Of a DNA stretch of 64,000 nt, positions 11,037 through 24,265 are shown piece after piece. This stretch comes from Auanema rhodensis. Lineage: Eukaryota; Nematoda; Chromadorea; Rhabditida; Rhabditidae. Below the pieces are notes generated by a model, which did no database searches, was not told the DNA's origin, and saw only the letters and a list, made by a program, of their open reading frames with translations. The DNA lies in assembly GCA_964057225.1 (NCBI GenBank), contig OZ059895.1:11532001-11596000 (forward strand), read 5' to 3'. Made by a program: the position numbers and the translations under genes. Each line of letters opens with the position of its first letter. The stretch's first letter is position 1.

Positions 11037-13025
11037 TATAACGAGGATAAGTATGTAAATCATTGAATATCAAATATTTTTGCTTACAACTATACCACGT
11101 TGTAAGTACGCCATGCCGCTGATTTTCAATTTTAACTCTTTTGTAACAAATGTTTTCAATTTTCAAGCAGTTTTACTCAGATAGCTTAACCCAAGGCAGC
11201 AAATTATCTACAATATTATTTCTATCTTACAGTTATAAACCCATAGTTAATGAATCATCATCTTACCTTTACTGTTTCTATCTATTTCCTATCGAAAGCA
11301 ACTTTGTTCAAACACTATACAACTGTGAAACCTTTTTTAATTTCTTGTATTTGGAGCTCATAAGATATGATATCATTGAGGGATCCAGATAGAACGTGGA
11401 AAATTACGTAACTAACATGAAATTGGAAAAAACTATAACGAGGATAAGTATGTGAATCATTGAATATCAGATATTTTCGCTTAGGACCATACCACGTTGA
11501 AAGTACGCCATGCCGCTGATTTTCAATTTTAACTCTTTTGTAACAAATGTTTTCAATTTTCAAGCAGTTTTACTCAGATAGCTTAACCCAAGGCAGCAAA
11601 TTATCTTCAATATTATTTCTATCTTACAGTTATAAACCAATAGTTAATGAACCATCATCTTACCTTTACTGTTTCTATCTATTTCCTATCGAAAGCAACT
11701 TTGTTCAAAAACTATACAACTGTGAAACCTTTTTTAATTTCTTGTATTTGGAGCTCATAAGATTTGATATCATTGAGAAATTTAGATAGAACGTGGAAAA
11801 TTACGTAACTAACATGAAATTGGGAAAAAATTATAACGAGGATAAGTATGTAAATCATTGAATATCAGATATTTTCGCTTACGACCATACCACGTTGAAA
11901 GTACGCCATGCCGCTGATTTTCAATTTTAACTCTTCTGTAACAAATGTTTTCAATTTTCAAGCAGTTTTACTTAGATAGCTCAACCCAAGGCAGCAGTTT
12001 ATCTTCAATATTATTTCTATCTTACAGTTATAAACCAATAGTTAATGAACCATCATCTTACCTTTACTGTTTCTATCTATTTCCTATCGAAAGCAACTTT
12101 GTTCAAACACTATACAACTGTGACACCTTTTTTAATTTCTTGTATTTGGAGTTCATAAGATTTGATATCATCGAGCGATCCAGATAGAACGTGGAAAATT
12201 ACATTACTAACATGAAATTGGGAAAAAATTATAACGAGGATAAGTATGTGAAACATTGATTATCAGATATTTTCGCTTAGGACCATACCACGTTGAAACT
12301 ACGCCATGCCGCTGATTTTCAATTTTAACTCTTCTGTATTAAATGTTTTCAATTTTCAAGCAGTTTTACTTAGATAGCTCAACCGAAGGCAGCAAATTAT
12401 CTTCAATCTTTTTTCTATCTTACAGTTATAAACCAGTAGTGAATGAACCATCATCTTACCCGTACCGTTTCTATCTATTTCCTATCGAAAGCAACTTTGT
12501 TCAAAAACTATACAACTGTGAAACCTTCTTTAATTTCTTGTATTTGGAGCTCATAAGCTTTGATATCATTGAGAAATTCAGATAGAACGTGGAAAATTAC
12601 GTAACTAACATGAAATTGGAAAAAAATTATAACGAGGATAAGTATGTGAAACATTGAATATCAGATATTTTCGCTTAGGACCATACCACGTTGAAAGTAC
12701 GCCATGCCGCTGATTTTCAATTTTAACTCTTTTGTAACAAATGTTTTCAATTTTTAAGCAGTTTTACTCAGATAGCTCAACCCAAGGCAGCAAATTATCT
12801 TCAATATTATTTCTATCTTACAGTTATAAACCAATAGTTAATGAACCATCATCTTACCTTTACTGTTTCTCTCTATTTCCTATCGAAAGCAACTTTGTTC
12901 AAACACTATACAACTGTGAAACCTTTTTTAATTTCTTGTATTTGGAGCTCATAAGATTTGATATCATTGAGGGATCCAGATAGAACGTGGAAAATTACAT
13001 AACTACCATGAAATTGGGAAAAAAA
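11037..13025. repeat. 5-monomer tandem duplication, copy 2
   Basis: Partner of 9048-11036. Upstream of 9048/11037 the copies differ at once (C9047 against T11036), and downstream at T11036 against A13025. The unit is therefore exactly 1989 bp, four 398-bp monomers plus one of 397 bp. Confidence 0.9.
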
Positions 13026-14331
13026 TGTAACGAGGATAAGTATGTAAATGATTGAATATCAGATATTTTCGCTTAGGACCATACCACGTTGAAAGTACGC
13101 CATGCCGCTGATTTTCAATTTTAACTCTTTTGTAACAAATGTTTTCAATTTTTTAGCAGTTTTACTTAGATAGCTCAACCCAAGGCAGCAAATTATCTTC
13201 AATATTATTTCTATCTTACAGTTATAAACCAATAGTTAATGAACCATCATCTTACCCTTACCGTTTCTATCGATTTCCTATCGAAACCAACTTTGTTCAA
13301 AAACTATACAACTGTGTAACCTTTTTTAATTTCTTGTATTTGGAGCTCATAAGCTTTGATATCATTGAGGAATCCAGATAGAACGTGGAAAATTACGTAA
13401 CTAACATGAAATTGGAAGAAACTATAACGAGGATAAGTATGTGAAACATTGAATATCAGATATTTTCGCTTAGGACCATACCACGTTGAAAGTACGCCAT
13501 GCCGCTGATTTTCAATTTTAACTCTTTTGTAACAAATGTTTTCAATTTTTAAGCAGTTTTACTTAGATAGCTCAACCCAAGGCAGCAAATTATCTTCAAT
13601 ATTATTTCTATCTTACAGTTATAAACCAATAGTTAATGAACCATCATCTTACCCTTACCGTTTCTATCGATTTCCTATCGAAACCAACTTTGTTCAAAAA
13701 CTATACAACTGTGAAACCTTATTTAATTTCTTGTATTTGGAGCTCATGAGATTTGATATCATTGAGGGATCCAGATAGAACGTGGAAAATTACATAACTA
13801 CCATGAAATTGGGAAAAAATTATAACGAGGATAAGTATGTAAATCATTGATTATCAGATATTTTCGCTTACGACCATACCACGTTAAAAGTACGCCATGC
13901 CGCTGATTTTCAATTTTAACTCTTCTGTAACGAATGTTTTCAATTTTCAAGCAGTTTTACTTAGAAAGCTCAACCCAAGGCAGCAAATTATCTTCAATAT
14001 TATTTCTATCTTACAGTTATAAACCAGTAGTGAATGAACCATAATCTTACCCTTACCGTTTCTATCTATTTCCTATCGAAACCAACTTTGTTCAAAAACT
14101 ATACAACTGTGAAACCTTTTTTAATTTCTTGTATTTGGAGCTCATAAGATTTGATATCATTGAGGGATCCAGATAGAACGTGGAAAATTACATAACTACC
14201 ATGAAATTGGGAAAAAATTGTAACGAGGATAAGTATGTAAATCATTGAATATCAGATATTTTCGCTTAGGACCATACCACGTTGAAAGTACGCCATGCCG
14301 CTGATTTTCAATATTAACTCTTTTGTAACAA

Positions 14332-15522
14332 ATGTTTTCAATTTTCAAGCAGTTTTACTCAGATAGCTTAACCCAAGGCAGCAAATTATCTTCAATATTA
14401 TTCCTATCTTACAGTTATAAACCAATAGTTAATGAACCATCATCTTACCTTTACTGTTTCTATCTATTTCCTATCGAAACCAACTTTGTTCAAAAACTAT
14501 ACAACTGTGAAACCTTTTTTAATTTCTTGTATTTGGAGCTCATAAGATTTGATATCATTGAGGGATCCAGATTGAACGTGGAAAATTACATAACTACCAT
14601 GAAATGGAGAAAAAAATTGTAACGAGGATAAGTATGTAAATCATTGAATATCAGATATTTTCGCTTAGGACCATACCACGTTGAAAGTACGCCATGCCGC
14701 TGATTTTCAATTTTAACTCTTTTGTAACAAATGTTTTCAATTTTTAAGCAGTTTTACTTAGATAGCTCAACCCAAGGCAGCAAATTATCTTTAATCTTTT
14801 TTCTATCTTACAGTTATAAACCAGTAGTGAATGAACCATCATCTTACCCTTACCGTTTCTATCTATTTCCTATCGAAACCAACTTTGTTCAAAAACTATA
14901 CAACTGTGAAACCTTTCTTAATTTCTTGTATTTGGAGCTCATAAGATTTGATATCATTGAGGGATCCAGATAGAACGTGGAAAATTACGTAACTAACATG
15001 AAATTGGAAAAAACTATAACGAGGATAAGTATGTAAATCATTGAATATCAGATATTTTCGCTTACGACCATACCACGTTGAAAGTACGCCATGCCGCTGA
15101 TTTTCAATTTTAACTCTTCTGTAACAAATGTTTTCAATTTTCAAGCAGTTTTACTTAGATAGCTCAACCCAAGGCAGCAATTTATCTTCAATATTATTTC
15201 TATCTTACAGTTATAAACCAATAGTTAATGAATCATCTTACCCTTACCGTTTCTATCTATTTCCTATCGAAACCAACTTTGTTCAAAAACTATACAACTG
15301 TGAAACCTTTTTTAATTTCTTGTATTTGGAGCTCATAAGATTTGATATCATTGAGGGATCCAGATAGAACGTGGAAAATTACATAACTACCATGAAATTG
15401 GGAAAAAATTATAACGAGGATAAGTATGTAAATCATTGAATATCAGATATTTTCGTTTACGACCATACCACGTTGAAAGTACGCCATGCCGCTGATTTTC
15501 AATTTTAACTCTTCTGTAACGA
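14332..15522. repeat. Monomers with unusual lengths (399, 397 and 395 bp)
   Basis: The monomer at 14332 is 399 bp long, with GAAATGGAGAAAAAAATTG in place of the usual linker. It also has GATTGAACG for GATAGAACG, which removes the usual stop and extends the plus-strand frame to 96 aa (14332-14622). The monomer at 15128 is 395 bp, having lost one ATC triplet in AATCATCATCTTACC near 15232. These are the largest length deviations in the array, and all are private to one copy. Confidence 0.9.
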
Positions 15523-18500
15523 ATGTTTTCAATTTTCAAGCAGTTTTACTTAGAAAGCTCAACCCAAGGCAGCAAAGTATCTTCAATATTATTTCTATCT
15601 TACAGTTATAAACCAATAGTTAATGAATCATCATCTTACCCTTACCGTTTCTATCTATTTCCTATCGAAAGCAACTTTGTTCAAACACTATACAACTGTG
15701 AAACCTTTTTTAATTTCTTGTATTTGGAGCTCATAAGATTTGATATCATTGAGGGATCCAGATAGAACGTGGAAAATTACATAACTACCATGAAATTGGG
15801 AAAAAATTGTAACGAGGATAAGTATGTAAATCATTGAATATCAGATATTTTCGCTTAGGACCATACCACGTTGAAAGTACGCCATGCCGCTGATTTTCGA
15901 TTTTAACTCTTTTGTAACAAATGTTTTCAATTTTTAAGCAGTTTTACTTAGATAGCTCAACCCAAGGCAGCAAATTATCTTCAATCTTTTTTCTATCTTA
16001 CAGTTATAAACCAGTAGTGAATGAACCATCATCTTACCCGTACCGTTTCTATCAATTTCCTATCGAAAGCAACTTTGTTCAAAAACTATACAACTGTGAA
16101 ACATTTTTTAATTTCTTGTATTTGGAGCTCATAAGCTTTGATATCATTGAGGAATCCAGATAGAACGTGGAAAATTACGTAACTAGCATAAAATTGGAAG
16201 AAACTATAACGAGGATAAGTATGTGAAACATTGAATATCAGATATTTTCGCTTAGGACCATACCACGTTGAAAGTACGCCATGCCGCTGATTTTCAATTT
16301 TAACTCTTTTGTAACAAATGTTTTCAATTTTTAAGCAGTTTTACTTAGATAGCTCAACCCAAGGCAGCAATTTATCTTCAATATTATTTCTATCTTACAG
16401 TTATAAACCAATAGTTAATGAATCATCATCTTACCCTTACCGTTTCTATCTATTTCCTATCGAAAGCAACTTTGTTCAAACACTATACAACTGTGAAACC
16501 TTTTTTAATTTCTTGTATTTGGAGCTCATAAGATTTGATATCATTGAGGGATCCAGATAGAACGTGGAAAATTACATAACTACCATGAAATTGGGAAAAA
16601 ATTGTAACGAGGATAAGTATGTAAATCATTCAATATCAGATATTTTCCCTTACGACCATACCACGTTGAAAGTACGCCATGCCGCTGATTTTCAATTTTA
16701 ACTCTTCTGTAACGAATGTTTTCAATTTTCAAGCAGTTTTACTTAAAAAGCTCAACCCAAGGCAGCAAATTATCTTCAATATTATTTCTATCTTACAGTT
16801 ATAAACCAATAGTTAATGAACCATCATCTTACCTTTACTGTTTCTATCTATTTCCTATCGAAAGCAACTTTGTTCAAACACTATACAACTTTGAAACCTT
16901 TTTTAATTTCTTGTATTTGGAGCTCATAAGATTTGATATCATTGAGGGATCCAGATAGAACGTGGAAAATTACGTAACTAACATGAAATTGGGAAAAAAT
17001 TATAACGAGGATAAGTATGTAAATCATTGAATATCAGATATTTTCGCTTACGACCATACCACGTTGAAAGTACGCCATGCCGCTGATTTTCAATTTTAAC
17101 TCTTCTGTATTAAATGTTTTCAATTTTCAAGCAGTTTTACTCAGATAGCTTAACCCAAGGCAGCAAATTATCTTCAATCTTTTTTCTATCTTATAGTTAT
17201 GAACCAGTAGTGAATGAACCATCATCTTACCCTTACCGTTTCTATCTATTTCCTATCGAAACCAACTTTGTTCAAAAACTATACAACTGTGAAACCTTTT
17301 TTAATTTCTTGTATTTGGAGCTCATAAGATTTGATATCATTGAGGGATCCAGATAGAACGTGGAAAATTACGTAACTAACATGAAAGTGGAGAAAACTAT
17401 AACGAGGATAAGTATGTAAATCATTGAATATCAAATATTTTTGCTTACAACTATACCACGTTGTAAGTACGCCATGCCGCTGATTTTCAATTTTAACTCT
17501 TTTGTAACAAATGTTTTCAATTTTCAAGCAGTTTTACTCAGATAGCTTAACCCAAGGCAGCAAATTATCTACAATATTATTTCTATCTTACAGTTATAAA
17601 CCCATAGTTAATGAACCATCATCTTACCCTTACCGTTTCTATCTATTTCCTATCGAAACCAACTTTGTTCAAAAACTATACAACTGTGAAACCTTTTTTA
17701 ATTTCTTGTATTTGGAGCTCATAAGATTTGATATCATTGAGGGATCCAGATAGAACGTGGAAAATTACGTAACTAACATGAAATTGGGAAAAAATTATAA
17801 CGAGGATAAGTATGTAAATCATTGAATATCAGATATTTTCGCTTACGACCATACCACGTTGAAAGTACGCCATGCCGCTGATTTTCAATTTTAACTCTTC
17901 TGTAACAAATGTTTTCAATTTTCAAGCAGTTTTACTTAGATAGGTCAACCCAAGGCAGCAATTTATCTTCAATATTATTTCTATCTTACAGTTATAAACC
18001 AATAGTTAATGAATCATCATCTTGCCCTTACCGTTTCTATCTATTTCCTATCGAAACCAACTTTGTTCAAAAACTATACAACTGTGAAACCTTTTTTAAT
18101 TTCTTGTATTTGGAGCTCATAAGATTTGATATCATTGAGGGATCCAGATAGAACGTGGAAAATTACATAACTACCATGAAATTGGGAAAAAATTGTAACG
18201 AGGATAAGTATGTAAATCATTGAATATCAGATATTTTCGCTTACGACCATACCACGTTAAAAGTACGCCAATCCGCTGATTTTCAATTTTAACTCTGCTG
18301 TAACGAATGTTTTCAATTTTCAAGCAGTTTTACTTAGAAAGCTCAACCCAAGGCAGCAAATTATCTTCAATATTATTTCTATCTTACAGTTATAAACCAG
18401 TAGTGAATGAACCATCATCTTACCCTTACCGTTTCTATCTATTTCCTATCGAAACCAACTTTGTTCAAAAACTATACAACTGTGAAACCTTTTTTAATTT

Positions 18501-18704
18501 CTTGTATTTGGAGCTCATAAGATTTGATATCATTGAGAGATCCAGATAGAACGTGGAAAATTACGTAACTAACATGAAATTGGGAAAAAATTATAACGAG
18601 GATAAGTATGTAAATCATTGAATATCAGATATTTTCGCTTACGACCATACCACGTTGAAAGTACGCCATGCCGCTGATTTTCAATTTTAACTCTTCTGTA
18701 ACAA

Positions 18705-21088
18705 ATGTTTTCAATTTTCAAGCAGTTTTACTTAGATAGCTCAACCCAAGGCAGCAATTTATCTTCAATATTATTTCTATCTTACAGTTATAAACCAATA
18801 GTTAATGAATCATCATCTTACCCTTACCGTTTCTATCTAATTCCTATCGAAAGCAACTTTGTTCAAACACTATACAACTGTGAAACCTTTTTTAATTTCT
18901 TGTATTTGGAGCTCATAAGATTTGATATCATTGAGGGATCCAGATAGAACGTGGAAAATTACATAACTACCATGAAATTGGGAAAAAATTGTAACGAGGA
19001 TAAGTATGTAAATAATTCAATATCAGATATTTTCGCTTACGACCATACCACGTTGAAAGTACGCCATGCCGCTGATTTTCAATTTTAACTCTTCTGTAAC
19101 GAATGTTTTCAATTTTCAAGCAGTTTTACTTAGAAAGCTCAACCCAAGGCAGCAAATTATCTTCAATATTATTTCTATCTTACAGTTATAAACCAATAGT
19201 TAATGAACCATCATCTTACTTTTACTGTTTCTATCTAATTCCTATCGAAAGCAACTTTGTTCAAACACTATACAACTGTGAAACCTTTTTTAATTTCTTG
19301 TATTTGGAGCTCATAAGATTTGATATCATTGAGGGATTTAGATAGAACGTGGAAAATTACATAACTACCATGAAATTGGAAAAAACTATAACGAGGATAA
19401 GTATGTAAATCATTGAATATCAGATATTTTTGCTTACAACTATAGCACGTTGTAAGTACGCCATGCCGCTGATTTTCAATTTTAACTCTTTTGTAACAAA
19501 TGTTTTCAATTTTCAAGCAGTTTTACTCAGATAGCTTAACCCAAGGCAGCAAATTATCTACAATATTATTTCTATCTTACAGTTATAAACCCATAGTTAA
19601 TGAATCATCATCTTACTTTTACTGTTTCTATCTATTTCCTATCGAAAGCAACTTTGTTCAAACACTATACAACTGTGAAACCTTTTCTAATTTCTTGTAT
19701 TTGGAGCTCATAAGATATGATATCATTGAGGGATCCAGATAGAACGTGGAAAATTACGTAACTAACATGAAATTGGAAAAAACTATAACGAGGATAAGTA
19801 TGTGAATCATTGAATATCAGATATTTTCGCTTAGGACCATACCACGTTGAAAGTACGCCATGCCGCTGATTTTCAATTTTAACTCTTTTGTAACAAATTT
19901 TTTCAATTTTCAAGCAGTTTTACTCAGATAGCTTAACCCAAAGCAGCAAATTATCTTCAATATTATTTCTATCTTACAGTTATAAACCAATAGTTAATGA
20001 ACCATCATCTTACCTTTACTCTTTCTATCTATTTCCTATCGAAAGCAACTTTGTTCAAACACTATACAACTGTGTAACCTTTTTTAATTTCTTGTATTTG
20101 GAGCTCATAAGATTTGATATCATCGAGGGATCCAGATAGAACGTGGAAAATTACGTAACTAACATGAAATTGGAAAAAACTATAACGAGGATAAGTATGT
20201 AAATCATTGAATACCAGATATTTTTGCTTACAACTATACCACGTTGTAAGTACACCATGCCGCTGATTTTCAATTTTAACTCTTTTGTAACAAATGTTTT
20301 CAATTTTCAAGCAGTTTTACTCAGATAGCTTAACCCAAGGCAGCAAATTATATTCAATATTATTTCTATCTTACAGTTATAAACCAAAAGTTAATGAACC
20401 ATCATCTTACCTTTACTGTTTCTATCTATTTCCTATCGAGAGCAACTTTGTTCAAACACTATACAACTGTGAAACCTTTTTTAATTTCTTGTATTTGGAG
20501 CTCATAAGATTTGATGTCATCGAGGGATCCAGATAGAACGTGGAAAATTACGTAACTAACATGAAATTGGAAAAAACTATAACGAGGATAAGTATGTAAA
20601 TCATTAAATACCAGATATTTTTGCTTACAACTATACCACGTTGTAAGTACACCATGCCGCTGATTTTCAATTTTAACTCTTTTGTAACAAATGTTTTCAA
20701 TTTTCAAGCAGTTTTACTCAGATAGCTTAACCCAAGGCAGCAAATTATCTTCAATATTATTTCTATCTTACAGTTATAAACCAATAGTTAATGAACCATC
20801 ATCTTACCTTTACTGTTTCTATCTAATTCCTATCGAAAGCAACTTTGTTCAAACACTATACAACTGTGAAACCTTTTTTAATTTCTTGTATTTGGAGCTC
20901 ATAAGATTTGATATCATTGAGAGATCCAGATAGAACGTGGAAAATTACGTAACTAACATGAAATTGGGAAAAAATTATAACGAGGATAAGTATGTAAATC
21001 ATTGAATATCAGATATTTTCGCTTACGACCATACCACGTTGAAAGTACGCCATGCCGCTGATTTTCAATTTTAACTCTTCTGTAACAA
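18705..21088. repeat. 6-monomer block, copy 1 (2384 bp)
   Basis: Monomers starting at 18705, 19103, 19500, 19897, 20294 and 20691. Diagnostic variants are TATCTAATTCC, TACTTTTACTG, TATAGCACG in a tail, ATCTACAATATT, AAATTTTTTC at 19897 (the ATG is lost), CCAAAAGTTAATG and GATGTCATCG. The same order recurs in 21089-23867 with one extra monomer. Confidence 0.85.
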
Positions 21089-23867
21089 ATGTTTTCAATT
21101 TTCAAGCAGTTTTACTTAGATAGCTCAACCCAAGGCAGCAATTTATCTTCAATATTATTTCTATCTTACAGTTATAAACCAATAGTTAATGAATCATCAT
21201 CTTACCCTTACCGTTTCTATCTATTTCCTATCGAAAGCAACTTTGTTCAAACACTATACAACTGTGAAACCTTTTTTAATTTCTTGTATTTGGAGCTCAT
21301 AAGATTTGATATCATTGAGGGATCCAGATAGAACGTGGAAAATTACATAACTACCATGAAATTGGGAAAAAATTGTAACGAGGATAAGTATGTAAATAAT
21401 TCAATATCAGATATTTTCGCTTACGACCATACCACGTTGAAAGTACGCCATGCCGCTGATTTTCAATTTTAACTCTTCTGTAACGAATGTTTTCAATTTT
21501 CAAGCAGTTTTACTTAGAAAGCTCAACCCAAGGCAGCAAATTATCTTCAATATTATTTCTATCTTACAGTTATAAACCAATAGTTAATGAACCATCATCT
21601 TACTTTTACTGTTTCTATCTAATTCCTATCGAAAGCAACTTTGTTCAAAAACTATACAACTGTGAAACCTTTTTAATTTCTTGTATTTGGAGCTCATAAG
21701 ATTTGATATCATTGAGGGATCCAGATAGAACGTGGAAAATTACGTAACTAACATGAAAGTGGAGAAAACTATAACGAGGATAAGTATGTAAATCATTGAA
21801 TATCAAATATTTTTGCTTACAACTATACCACGTTGTAAGTACGCCATGCCGCTGCTTTTCAATTTTAACTCTTTTGTAACAAATGTTTTCAATTTTCAAG
21901 CAGTTTTACTCAGATAGCTTAACCCAAGGCAGCAAATTATCTTCAATATTATTTCTATCTTACAGTTATAAACCAATAGTTAATGAACCATCATCATACC
22001 TTTACTGTTTCTCTCTATTTCCTATCGAAAGCAACTTTGTTCAAACACTATACAACTGTGAAACCTTTTTTAATTTCTTGTATTTGGAGCTCATAAGATT
22101 TGATATCATTGAGGGATTTAGATAGAACGTGGAAAATTACATAACTACCATGAAATTGGAAAAAACTATAACGAGGATAAGTATGTAAATCATTGAATAT
22201 CAGATATTTTTGCTTACAACTATAGCACGTTGTAAGTACGCCATGCCGCTGATTTTCAATTTTAACTCTTTTGTAACAAATGTTTTCAATTTTCAAGCAG
22301 TTTTACTCAGATAGCTTAACCCAAGGCAGCAAATTATCTACAATATTATTTCTATCTTACAGTTATAAACCCATAGTTAATGAATCATCATCTTACTTTT
22401 ACTGTTTCTATCTATTTCCTATCGAAAGCAACTTTGTTCAAACACTATACAACTGTGAAACCTTTTCTAATTTCTTGTATTTGGAGCTCATAAGATATGA
22501 TATCATTGAGGGATCCAGATAGAACGTGGAAAATTACGTAACTAACATGAAATTTCAAAAAACTATAACGAGGATAAGTATGTGAATCATTGAATATCAG
22601 ATATTTTCGCTTAGGACCATACCACGTTGAAAGTACGCCATGCCGCTGATTTTCAATTTTAACTCTTTTGTAACAAATTTTTTCAATTTTCAAGCAGTTT
22701 TACTCAGATAGCTTAACCCAAAGCAGCAAATTATCTTCAATATTATTTCTATCTTACAGTTATAAACCAATAGTTAATGAACCATCATCTTACCTTTACT
22801 CTTTCTATCTATTTCCTATCGAAAGCAACTTTGTTCAAACACTATACAACTGTGAAACCTTTTTTAATTTCTTGTATTTGGAGCTCATAAGATTTGATAT
22901 CATCGAGGGATCCAGATAGAACGTGGAAAATTACGTAACTAACATGAAATTGGAAAAAACTATAACGAGGATAAGTATGTAAATCATTGAATACCAGATA
23001 TTTTTGCTTACAACTATACCACGTTGTAAGTACACCATGCCGCTGATTTTTAATTTTAACTCTTTTGTAACAAATGTTTTCAATTTTCAAGCAGTTTTAC
23101 TCAGATAGCTTAACCCAAGGCAGCAAATTATATTCAATATTATTTCTATCTTACAGTTATAAACCAAAAGTTAATGAACCATCATCTTACCTTTACTGTT
23201 TCTATCTATTTCCTATCGAGAGCAACTTTGTTCAAACACTATACAACTGTGAAACCTTTTTTAATTTCTTGTATTTGGAGCTCATAAGATTTGATGTCAT
23301 CGAGGGATCCAGATAGAACGTGGAAAATTACGTAACTAACATGAAATTGGAAAAAACTATAACGAGGATAAGTATGTAAATCATTAAATACCAGATATTT
23401 TTGCTTACAACTATACCACGTTGTAAGTACACCATGCCGCTGATTTTCAATTTTAACTCTTTTGTAACAAATGTTTTCAATTTTCAAGCAGTTTTACTCA
23501 GATAGCTTAACCCAAGGCAGCAAATTATCTTCAATATTATTTCTATCTTACAGTTATAAACCAATAGTTAATGAACCATCATCTTACCTTTACTGTTTCT
23601 ATCTAATTCCTATCGAAAGCAACTTTGTTCAAACACTATACAACTGTGAAACCTTTTTTAATTTCTTGTATTTGGAGCTCATAAGATTTGATATCATTGA
23701 GAAATTTAGATAGAACGTGGAAAATTACATAACTACCATGAAATTGGAAAAAACTATAACGAGGATAAGTATGTGAATCATTGAATATCAGATATTTTCG
23801 CTTAGGACCATACCACGTTGAAAGTACGCCATGCCGCTGATTTTCAATTTTAACTCTTTTGTAACAA
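21089..23867. repeat. 7-monomer block, copy 2 of the 6-mer plus one inserted monomer
   Basis: The monomer at 21089 matches 18705, and the front of 21487 matches the front of 19103. The tail of that older monomer (GAGGGATTTAG, TATAGCACG) now sits in the next monomer, 21883. Monomers 22280, 22677, 23074 and 23471 match 19500, 19897, 20294 and 20691. The offset therefore changes from 2384 to 2780 bp inside the pair 21487/21883, where a 396-bp unit was gained. The 21487 monomer also has one T fewer in CCTTTTTAATTTC. Confidence 0.82.
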
Positions 23868-24265
23868 ATTTTTTCAATTTTCAAGCAGTTTTACTCAGAT
23901 AGCTTAACCCAAAGCAGCAAATTATCTTCAATATTATTTCTATCTTACAGTTATAAACCAATAGTTAATGAACCATCATCTTACCTTTACTGTTTCTATC
24001 TATTTCCTATCGAAAGCAACTTTGTTCAAACACTATACAACTGTGACACCTTTTTTAATTTCTTGTATTTGGAGTTCATAAGATTTGATATCATCGAGGG
24101 ATCCAGATAGAACGTGGAAAATTACATAACTAACATGAAATTGGGAAAAAATTATAACGAGGATAAGTATGTGAAACATTGATTATCAGATATTTTCGCT
24201 TAGGACCATACCACGTTGAAAGTACGCCATGCCGCTGATTTTCAATTTTAACTCTTCTGTATTAA
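22677..24265. repeat. Ancestral-looking 4-mer resembling HOR types 5-6-7-8
   Basis: In order: an AAATTTTTTC monomer with GAATACCAG and GTACACC tail (type 5-like); a monomer with ATCGAGAGC, GATGTCATCG and ATTAAATACC (type 6-like); one with GAGAAATTTAG (type 7-like); and one with GACACC, GAGTTC and TTGATTATCAG, 398 bp long (type 8-like). The same order forms half of the HOR from 43330 onward. Type-defining later changes such as TACATTTACTG and TTTAATGTTTC are still absent here. Confidence 0.75.

Larger units (their letters stand above)
1..19102. repeat. Left domain: heterogeneous 398-bp monomers
   Basis: Monomers here are mostly 398 bp and carry CTTAGATAGCTCAACC or CTTAGAAAGCTCAACC near the start and CTTACGACC or CTTAGGACC in the tail. 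Neighbours differ from each other at many scattered positions, and there is no single regular multi-monomer period across the domain. The dyad-bearing CTTACAAC tail is rare here (3127, 6310, 9094, 11083, 17444). The domain looks older and less homogenised than the right side, apart from the two segmental duplications listed separately. The boundary with the next domain is gradual. Confidence 0.8.

Noticed and set aside
14332-14622. 96-aa frame
   Set aside because: One TAG-to-TTG change lets the usual 80-aa frame read into the linker; it is private to one monomer.
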